NCBI GenBank assembly: GCA_937967375.1 | Contig: CALCJF010000044.1 | Span: 1 to 11,006 of the forward strand | Reading direction: 5' to 3' | DNA: 11,006 nt | From: an uncultured Leucobacter sp. | GTDB taxonomy: Bacteria; Actinomycetota; Actinomycetes; Actinomycetales; Microbacteriaceae | Shown: one piece after another, positions 1 to 6,840 of the stretch | Layout: the number at the start of each line of letters is the position of its first letter | How positions within the stretch are numbered: position 1 is the stretch's first letter | The notes under the pieces: generated by a model | Seen by the model: only the letters and a program-made list of their open reading frames with translations | The model's database searches: none | Told to the model about the DNA's origin: nothing | Program-made: the position numbers and the translations under genes

Positions 1-1959
<1,959 letters not shown>

Positions 1960-1970
1960 CAACGCCCGTC

Positions 1971-2007
1971 GGTCGTCGGCTCTCAGCGAAACTGAGGGTC
2001 GACGACC
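1971..2007 (+). terminator. Long hairpin between fusA and tuf (terminator or attenuator without U-tract)
   Basis: The arms 1971-1986 and 1992-2007 form a 16-bp stem with only two G-U pairs, closed by the 5-base loop CGAAA. It starts 11 bases after the fusA stop. No run of T follows, so it is not a canonical intrinsic terminator. U-poor terminators are reported in actinobacteria, and a partial terminator or an RNA processing/stability element between fusA and tuf would let tuf be expressed at its own level. The stem is read directly; the function is inferred. Confidence 0.6.
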
Positions 2008-2041
2008 ACCACTTCGGCTCGCGAATAGCTGGCCGAGCAAG

Positions 2042-2052
2042 TAACATATAGA
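2042..2052 (+). promoter_or_regulatory. Possible -10 region of a tuf-specific promoter
   Basis: The stretch TAACATATAGA is an A/T-rich island in an otherwise GC-rich gap and contains the -10-like hexamers TAACAT (2042-2047) and TATAGA (2047-2052). I found no convincing -35 at 16-18 bp upstream of either. A tuf-specific promoter downstream of fusA would explain the hairpin before it and the need for EF-Tu in excess of EF-G. Evidence is weak. Confidence 0.35.
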
Positions 2053-2072
2053 CACACCCCCTGTGCCCGTGG

Positions 2073-2092
2073 CCGCCGAAATCCTTCGGCGG
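2073..2092 (+). promoter_or_regulatory. Perfect 8-bp hairpin in the tuf leader
   Basis: The arms CCGCCGAA (2073-2080) and TTCGGCGG (2085-2092) are perfect complements around the 4-base loop ATCC. The hairpin lies 33 bases upstream of the tuf start codon, and downstream of the possible -10, so it would sit in the 5' untranslated part of a tuf transcript. It leaves the Shine-Dalgarno site at 2113-2120 free. A role in transcript stability or early regulation is inference. Confidence 0.5.
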
Positions 2093-2125
2093 GAAGCGAC
2101 ACACGATGTCCTGAGGAGGACCATA

Positions 2126-3319
2126 GTGGCGAAGGCCAAGTTCGAGCGGAACAAGCCGCACGTAAACATCGGAACGATCGGTCACGTCGACCACGGTAAG
2201 ACCACCCTTACCGCTGCAATCTCGAAGACTCTTGCCGACAAGTTCCCGTCGGACGTCAACGTGCAGCGCGATTTCGACACGATCGACTCGGCTCCCGAGG
2301 AGCGCCAGCGCGGCATTACCATCAACATCTCGCACGTTGAGTACGAGACCGACAAGCGTCACTACGCTCACGTTGATGCACCGGGCCACGCTGACTACAT
2401 CAAGAACATGATCACTGGCGCAGCTCAGATGGACGGCGCTATCCTCGTGGTCGCTGCAACCGACGGCCTGATGGCTCAGTCGAAGGAGCACATCCTGCTC
2501 GCAAAGCAGGTTGGCGTTCCTTACCTGATGGTTGCTCTCAACAAGTGCGACCAGGTCGACGACGAGGAGATCCTCGAGCTCGTCGAGATGGAGGTCCGCG
2601 AGGAGCTCTCGAAGAACGGCTTCGACGGCGACAACGCTCCCGTTGTGCGCGTGTCGGGCTACCAGGCTCTGCAGGGCGAAGAGAAGTGGGTCAACTCGAT
2701 CCTCGAGCTCATGCAGGCTGTCGACGATTCGATCCCCGATCCCGTGCGTGACAAGGACAAGCCGTTCCTCATGCCCGTCGAGGACGTCTTCACCATCACC
2801 GGCCGCGGCACCGTGGTCACCGGCCGCGCCGAGCGTGGCACGCTGAAGATCAACTCTGAGGTCGAGATCGTGGGTCTGCGCCCGACGCAGAAGACCACCG
2901 TCACCGGCATCGAGATGTTCCACAAGCAGCTCGACGAGGCTTGGGCCGGCGAGAACTGTGGTCTGCTTCTCCGCGGCACCAAGCGCGAAGATGTTGAGCG
3001 TGGCCAGGTTGTTGTTCAGCCCGGTTCGATCACCCCGCACACCAAGTTCGAGGGCACTGCCTACATCCTGAAGAAGGAAGAGGGCGGCCGCCACAACCCG
3101 TTCGAGACGAACTACCGTCCGCAGTTCTACTTCCGTACGACTGACGTGACCGGTGTCATCACCCTCCCCGAGGACAAGCCGATGGTTATGCCCGGCGACA
3201 CCACCGACATGGTCGTTGAGCTGATCCAGCCCATCGCTATGGAGGACGGCCTCGGCTTCGCAATCCGTGAGGGTGGCCGCACCGTTGGTGCTGGCACCGT
3301 CACCAAGGTGATTGCCTAA
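2126..3319 (+). CDS. tuf: Elongation factor Tu (EF-Tu)
   Basis: EF-Tu is the cytosolic GTPase that delivers aminoacyl-tRNA to the ribosomal A site. I chose the GTG at 2126 because it follows a strong Shine-Dalgarno GAGGAGGA (2113-2120) by 5 bases and gives the family-typical start MAKAKFERNKPHVNIGTIG and length (397 aa). An upstream in-frame GTG at 2063 would add a non-conserved tail. Motifs: P-loop GHVDHGKT (19-26), switch I RGITIN (63-68), G3 DAPGH (84-88, His88 the catalytic His), G4 NKCD (139-142), G5-equivalent SGY (177-179), then the domain II and III beta barrels ending GGRTVGAGTVTKVIA. The segments DGLMAQSKEH (113-122) and SGYQALQGEEKW (177-188) differ from the usual DGPMPQTREH and SALKALEG forms. 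It follows fusA as in the str operon, with hairpins in between suggesting separate control, and is terminated at 3353-3384. Identity is certain. Confidence 0.99.
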   Translation: MAKAKFERNKPHVNIGTIGHVDHGKTTLTAAISKTLADKFPSDVNVQRDFDTIDSAPEERQRGITINISHVEYETDKRHYAHVDAPGHADYIKNMITGAAQMDGAILVVAATDGLMAQSKEHILLAKQVGVPYLMVALNKCDQVDDEEILELVEMEVREELSKNGFDGDNAPVVRVSGYQALQGEEKWVNSILELMQAVDDSIPDPVRDKDKPFLMPVEDVFTITGRGTVVTGRAERGTLKINSEVEIVGLRPTQKTTVTGIEMFHKQLDEAWAGENCGLLLRGTKREDVERGQVVVQPGSITPHTKFEGTAYILKKEEGGRHNPFETNYRPQFYFRTTDVTGVITLPEDKPMVMPGDTTDMVVELIQPIAMEDGLGFAIREGGRTVGAGTVTKVIA

Positions 3320-3352
3320 TCTTCGATCTGAGCTTTTCAGACTGAGATAACG

Positions 3353-3385
3353 AAGAACCCCCGGGAGAAATCCTGGGGGTTCTTT
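3353..3385 (+). terminator. Intrinsic terminator of tuf
   Basis: The arms 3353-3366 and 3371-3384 pair over 14 bp with one G-U pair, a GC-rich centre (CCCCCGG/CTGGGGG) and the tetraloop GAAA. The stem ends in TTCTTT on the plus strand and, because of symmetry, also in TTCTT on the minus strand, so it may stop transcription from both sides. It lies 33 bases after the tuf stop codon and is one of the clearest terminators in the window. Confidence 0.9.
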
Positions 3386-3398
3386 GTGTGATTGCGCG

Positions 3399-3432
3399 AA
3401 AGAGCCCCCAAGGGAATCCCTGGGGGCTCTTT
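3399..3432 (-). terminator. Terminator of the antitoxin-like gene, probably bidirectional
   Basis: The outer arms AAAGAGCCCCCA (3399-3410) and TGGGGGCTCTTT (3421-3432) are perfect complements. An inner GGG/CCC pair (3412-3414 with 3418-3420) and one unpaired A complete the stem. Read on the minus strand it lies 16 bases past the stop of the small gene at 3449 and ends in CTCTTT. On the plus strand it also ends in CTCTTT, so it backs up the tuf terminator. Confidence 0.85.
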
Positions 3433-3448
3433 CGCGGCCTGGCAGTGG

Positions 3449-3664
3449 TTACTCGTTGCCGATAGCGCCATCTGCCGCGTCGCGGGCGCCGTCGATCTGA
3501 TCGGCGAACTTGCCGCCGGTGAGCTTGTTCGCGAGGTCTGCCGCGCCGTCGAGCACCTTGTCACTGATGCCCTCGGCCTGCTCGCTCTTGAGCGCCTCCT
3601 GGATCTTGTCTGCGTTCTCCTTTGCGAAGTCGCCGGCCTGCTTTGCGAGATCTTCAATTCCCAT
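3449..3664 (-). CDS. Small antitoxin-like protein, MT0933/Rv0909 family
   Basis: This is a 71-aa acidic, Ala- and Asp-rich, highly helical protein without membrane segment or signal peptide. The layout, an N-terminal amphipathic helix (MGIEDLAKQAGDFAKENADK) followed by a conserved block KLTGGKFADQID (48-59) and a short helical tail, matches the actinobacterial family named MT0933-like antitoxin. In Mycobacterium tuberculosis the family member Rv0909 is annotated as the antitoxin of Rv0910. Here no toxin gene flanks it, and many actinomycetes carry such solo copies, so the antitoxin role is not demonstrated by context. The start ATG (complement of 3662-3664) has a good ribosome site AAAGGAA 6 bases upstream (3671-3677). 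It faces tuf and diverges from the dehydratase gene. A -10-like GATAAT lies about 60 bp upstream. Family assignment is by recall of the sequence pattern. Confidence 0.8.
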   Translation of the reverse strand: MGIEDLAKQAGDFAKENADKIQEALKSEQAEGISDKVLDGAADLANKLTGGKFADQIDGARDAADGAIGNE

Positions 3665-3726
3665 AGTGTGTTCCTTTGGATCGGGGGAGTACCGCGAGCG
3701 GCAGCGCGCCGAGGGCGCACTTCATT

Positions 3727-3734
3727 ATTATCTA
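3727..3734 (-). promoter_or_regulatory. Likely -10 region for the antitoxin-like gene
   Basis: Read on the minus strand the sequence is TAGATAAT, containing GATAAT (3727-3732), a 5/6 match to the housekeeping -10. It would start transcription near 3720, leaving a leader of about 55 nt before the ATG at 3664. The -35 is unclear; TGTCGC 18 bp upstream of GATAAT is a weak match. Confidence 0.45.
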
Positions 3735-3745
3735 CCGAGACACCG

Positions 3746-3792
3746 CCCCAGCGACAGTGAATCTTTGGGTGAAGATCAGGCCCCAGCGGCAG
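3746..3792. repeat. Imperfect direct repeat around a small palindrome in the divergent region
   Basis: CCCCAGCGACAG (3746-3757) and CCCCAGCGGCAG (3781-3792) match at 11 of 12 positions and start 35 bp apart. Between them lies the inverted repeat ATCTT-N6-AAGAT (3761-3776). The cluster sits between the -10 of the minus-strand small gene and the start of the plus-strand dehydratase operon. This is where an operator for one or both genes would be expected, but regulator binding is inference. Confidence 0.4.
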
Positions 3793-3822
3793 GTCAGTCA
3801 GGTCTTGTGAGCCTCTCGCGGC

Positions 3823-3837
3823 TATGCTCAAAGGGTG
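3823..3837 (+). promoter_or_regulatory. -10 element placed for leaderless transcription of the dehydratase gene
   Basis: The hexamer TATGCT (3823-3828) fits the actinobacterial TANNNT -10 pattern. With the usual spacing, +1 falls on the G at 3835, which is the first base of the GTG start codon. No separate ribosome-binding site precedes the GTG at normal distance: only AAAGG touching the codon. Both facts point to a leaderless mRNA. No good -35 was found 17-18 bp upstream. Confidence 0.5.
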
Positions 3838-5667
3838 AATCAGCCGAACACAGCAATCAGAAGTGCGGGCTCGCGAGGCCCTCAAAATGGCTTCATGCGA
3901 TCGATGCGTGAGGCGGGGGCGCTCTTCTTCTACGATGCCTTCGCGTGGGCCGTGGGCATTCTCGCCGCACTTGCATTGCGCTACGACTTCGTACTGCACA
4001 GCATTCACTGGGGTTGGGCGATCGTCCTGATCGCGATCACGATTGTGCTGCAGCTGATTGCGGGATGGGTGTTCTGGTTGTATCGCGACCGCTACGAGAT
4101 CGGCGGTTTTGACGAGGTGAAGGCGCTCGTCTTCGACGTGTTCTCGGTGATGGTTATTGCTTGGATCATCGCCTACTTGCTCGCCTACGGCAACGGTATT
4201 CCGCGCAGCACCATGGTGATGGCCGCACCGATTACCTTCACCATTATGGCCGCGGCCCGGTACCTGCTACGGCTGTCGGCTGAGCGCAGCATTAAGCCGA
4301 ATCAGGCTGCTGAACGTGCGCTGCTGTATGGCGCGGGATACCTCGGCAACCAGACAGTAAAACGCCTGCTCACAGATCAGCTCGCGCCCGTTGTGCCGGT
4401 TGGGTTTCTCGACGACGATGCACGCAAACGCAACCTCGAGGTTCGGGGGGTGCGCGTGCTCGGTGGACTCGACGACCTGGCGCACGCCGCGGGCCAAACG
4501 AGTGCCACCACGCTCATGGTGTGCATCGGCGACGCTGATGCCAGCCTCATGCGCCGCGTCGACCAGTTCGCAGACCAGGCGGGCCTGAAGGTGCTTGTGC
4601 TGCCCCCGCTCGACCAGCTGCTGCAGAACTCGTCGGTGGTGAACGAGGTGCGCGAGCTTTCGATCGAAGACCTCATCGGCAGGCATCCGGTGCGCCTCGA
4701 GACCGAGTCAATCGCACAGTACCTCCAAGACCGTGTGGTGCTGGTCACTGGTGCCGGTGGCTCGATTGGTTCAGAGCTGAGTCGGCAGCTCGCGAGGTTT
4801 GCTCCCCGCGAACTGATCCTGCTCGACCGCGACGAGACCGCTCTGCAGGCCGCTCAACTGGCCATCCACGGGCATGGGCTGCTTGACACTCGCGACGTCG
4901 TGCTCGCAGATATTCGCGACGCTGCCGCGCTGAACCAGATCTTCCAAGAGCGCAAGCCTGACGTGGTGTTTCACGCCGCGGCGCTGAAACATCTGCCTAT
5001 GCTCGAGCAGTACCCCGACGAGGCGTGGAAGACCAATGTGCTCGGCACGCTCAACGTGCTGCAGGCCGCTCGGTCGGCAGGCGTCAGCACTTTCGTGAAC
5101 GTCTCTACCGATAAAGCTGCAAATCCGACAAGCGTGCTCGGCCATTCGAAACGGGTTGCTGAGAAGCTCACCGCCTGGATGGCACAGGAGACCGGCCAAA
5201 GATACCTCTCGGTGCGATTCGGCAATGTGATCGGTAGCCGAGGATCGATGCTGCCCACGTTCCGCGCACTCATCGAGGCTGGTGGCCCGCTTACCGTGAC
5301 GCACCCCGATGTCACACGATTCTTCATGACGATTCCTGAAGCCTGCCAGCTGGTGATCCAGGCCGGTGGTATTGGTCGGCAGGGTGAGGTGCTGATCCTC
5401 GACATGGGTGAACCGGTGAAGATTCTCGAGGTTGCGCATCGCATGATCGCGCAATCAGGAAAACACGTAGAGATCGTGTTCACCGGGCTGAGGCACGGTG
5501 AGAAGCTGCACGAGGAGCTCGTCGCGGACGGGGAGGGCGATGAGCGCCCGTTCCACGCGAAGATCACCCACGCACACGTCGATACCATCAGCCCCGAGGC
5601 GCTCGACCATGCGGGCTGGGTCGCGCGCATGGACCTCACGGCTGAGGCCGAGGAGCGCGTCGAATAG
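3835..5667 (+). CDS. Membrane-bound UDP-HexNAc 4,6-dehydratase, WbpM/PglF/CapD type
   Basis: Proteins of this family are large membrane-anchored NAD(P)-dependent short-chain dehydrogenase/reductases. They convert UDP-GlcNAc to a UDP-4-keto-6-deoxy-HexNAc, the precursor of sugars such as FucNAc, QuiNAc or bacillosamine. Layout of the 610 aa: four predicted membrane helices (about 29-49, 59-82, 97-117, 126-145), a first Rossmann-like domain with YGAGYLG (165-171), then the catalytic domain with VTGAGGSIGSE (304-314), STDK (424-427) and SVLGHSK (433-439). Length and domain order match WbpM, PglF and CapD. The position held by Met405 in PglF (Tyr in ordinary SDRs) is Leu435 here. The start GTG at 3835 is favoured by the -10 element just upstream; the next in-frame ATG (3895) has no ribosome site. 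It uses AGA and AGG codons that I did not see in the flanking translation genes. It overlaps the transferase gene by one base. Exact product sugar is unknown. Confidence 0.88.
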   Translation: MNQPNTAIRSAGSRGPQNGFMRSMREAGALFFYDAFAWAVGILAALALRYDFVLHSIHWGWAIVLIAITIVLQLIAGWVFWLYRDRYEIGGFDEVKALVFDVFSVMVIAWIIAYLLAYGNGIPRSTMVMAAPITFTIMAAARYLLRLSAERSIKPNQAAERALLYGAGYLGNQTVKRLLTDQLAPVVPVGFLDDDARKRNLEVRGVRVLGGLDDLAHAAGQTSATTLMVCIGDADASLMRRVDQFADQAGLKVLVLPPLDQLLQNSSVVNEVRELSIEDLIGRHPVRLETESIAQYLQDRVVLVTGAGGSIGSELSRQLARFAPRELILLDRDETALQAAQLAIHGHGLLDTRDVVLADIRDAAALNQIFQERKPDVVFHAAALKHLPMLEQYPDEAWKTNVLGTLNVLQAARSAGVSTFVNVSTDKAANPTSVLGHSKRVAEKLTAWMAQETGQRYLSVRFGNVIGSRGSMLPTFRALIEAGGPLTVTHPDVTRFFMTIPEACQLVIQAGGIGRQGEVLILDMGEPVKILEVAHRMIAQSGKHVEIVFTGLRHGEKLHEELVADGEGDERPFHAKITHAHVDTISPEALDHAGWVARMDLTAEAEERVE

Positions 5668-6731
5668 TGCTGCTTCTGCCGATATTTCTGCTCACTCTGC
5701 TGCTGAGCGCCGCCCTGCCTTTTGGTGTGAAACCGCTGCTCGTGCGTCTTGGAGTGATGGACGTGCCGAACGAGCGGTCCTCGCACGAGAAGCCGGTACT
5801 GCGCGGCCTCGGGCTCGCGGTATTGATCGCGGTTGTCGGAGTCGAGATCGTCGCCACGATCGTACTCGCTCTGTACAGCCCGGAGTCGTCTTGGTTCTGG
5901 GCACCGCTGCTTATCATTACGCTCGGTACCCTTTGCTCGGGTTTGCTCGGGCTGAGCGAAGACCTGCACGGTATTAGTGTGCGCGGACGCAGCATCGCAC
6001 TGCTATTGATTGCTGCGGGCAGCTCGTTGGCGTTGCTCTGGCTGAACGCGGTCTATGGTGTCAACACGGTAGAAGGCGGGCTTGAGATCCGCATTCTGCC
6101 GGCCTGGATGCTCCTGCTGCTCGGTATATATGGAGTGCTCTTCATCTCGAGCTATATCAACGTAGCCAATTTCATGGATGGTCTGAACGGCATCAGTGGC
6201 TTTCACGGGGTGATCGCTGGCCTCACGTTCGCGGCAGCGGGAGTCATCAACTTCGGTGGAGGATGGCTCTCCATCGCTGGGCTCGCGCTCGCCGCCGGGT
6301 TCGCGGGTTTCTTGCCGTGGAACCTTACGAAACCAGGTGCGTTTCTTGGCGATGTAGGCAGCTATTTGCTCGGGGGAGCGGTCGCCATCACGAGCTTCGC
6401 CGCACTCGTCGCTGGCGTGCCAGTGCTCGCCACGATCGGCCCGATGATCATCTACTTCGGAGATGTGGGTGTGACGCTCGTGAAGCGCGTGCGCGCCGGG
6501 CACAAGTGGGACGAGCCGCACAAGGAGCACGTCTACCAGCGCCTCAACCAGCTCGGTCTCTCGCACGTGCAGGCATCGGGAATCAATGCGCTGTTCACCG
6601 TTGCGGCGTCTGCTCTTGGGCTCGTCTCGCTCTTCCTCGCGCCCATCTGGTGGGTCTTGCTGCTCATACTCGGGCTCGCGCTCGTCGTGCTCTATGTGCG
6701 CATGCCGAAGCTGCTCGCGCGTCGCGCTTAA
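5667..6731 (+). CDS. Polyprenyl-phosphate HexNAc-1-phosphate transferase, WecA/WbpL type
   Basis: Members of this polytopic family (with MraY, WecA, TagO, WbpL) move a sugar-1-phosphate from a UDP-sugar onto a polyprenyl phosphate, the first membrane step of a glycan. The 354-aa protein is almost entirely hydrophobic helices. Family signatures: DVPNERSSHEKPVLRG (32-47), GLSED (95-99) at the place of the GxxDD site, NFMDGLNGISG (168-178), FLGDVGS (227-233) and HKEHVYQRLNQLG (285-297) near the C terminus. The HxxHVYQRL form resembles WbpL-like transferases more than MraY. The first Asp of the DD pair is Glu98. Start GTG 5667 overlaps the upstream TAG by one base, so translational coupling is likely; a GAGGAG lies at 5650-5655, 11 bases upstream. 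Several ATA codons set it apart from the ribosomal genes. Pairing with a 4,6-dehydratase suggests a 6-deoxy-HexNAc or GlcNAc donor, which is inference. Confidence 0.9.
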   Translation: MLLLPIFLLTLLLSAALPFGVKPLLVRLGVMDVPNERSSHEKPVLRGLGLAVLIAVVGVEIVATIVLALYSPESSWFWAPLLIITLGTLCSGLLGLSEDLHGISVRGRSIALLLIAAGSSLALLWLNAVYGVNTVEGGLEIRILPAWMLLLLGIYGVLFISSYINVANFMDGLNGISGFHGVIAGLTFAAAGVINFGGGWLSIAGLALAAGFAGFLPWNLTKPGAFLGDVGSYLLGGAVAITSFAALVAGVPVLATIGPMIIYFGDVGVTLVKRVRAGHKWDEPHKEHVYQRLNQLGLSHVQASGINALFTVAASALGLVSLFLAPIWWVLLLILGLALVVLYVRMPKLLARRA

Positions 6732-6750
6732 CAACGACGAAAAGCGCGAC
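6721..6750 (+). terminator. Inverted repeat over the stop codon of the transferase gene
   Basis: GTCGCGCTT (6721-6729) and AAGCGCGAC (6742-6750) are perfect complements around a 12-base loop, overlapping the TAA at 6729-6731. There is no T-run after it. It is the only candidate end signal for the dehydratase-transferase operon, placed before the S10 promoter. If it is inefficient, transcription could read into the ribosomal operon. Confidence 0.45.
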
Positions 6751-6805
6751 ACGTCTGCACCTAGGGTGGCGTTAGCGGGCGGAAGAAATTCGCGACACGC
6801 CCGGG

Positions 6806-6834
6806 TTGCAAGAACCGCAAACTCGTGTCAGAAT
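6806..6834 (+). promoter_or_regulatory. Probable main promoter of the S10 operon (P1)
   Basis: A -35 TTGCAA (6806-6811), a 17-bp spacer and a -10 CAGAAT (6829-6834) are preceded by the extended -10 dinucleotide TG (6826-6827). Each hexamer matches 4 of 6 consensus positions. Transcription would start near 6841, giving a leader of about 310 nt before rpsJ. Confidence 0.6.
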
Positions 6835-6840
6835 AGACAG

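Noticed and set aside
2063..2125. N-terminal extension of tuf from an upstream GTG
   Set aside because: It crosses the leader hairpin, lacks a ribosome site and adds residues absent from EF-Tu; GTG 2126 has a strong site and gives 397 aa.
3337..4008. Minus-strand open frame covering the small gene, terminators and the divergent region
   Set aside because: It runs through two clear terminators and promoter DNA, and lies in another frame than the supported 71-aa protein.
4971..5969. Minus-strand open frame opposite the dehydratase and transferase genes
   Set aside because: Overlaps two well-supported proteins; its translation is low-complexity and Arg/Ser-rich, like other shadows here.
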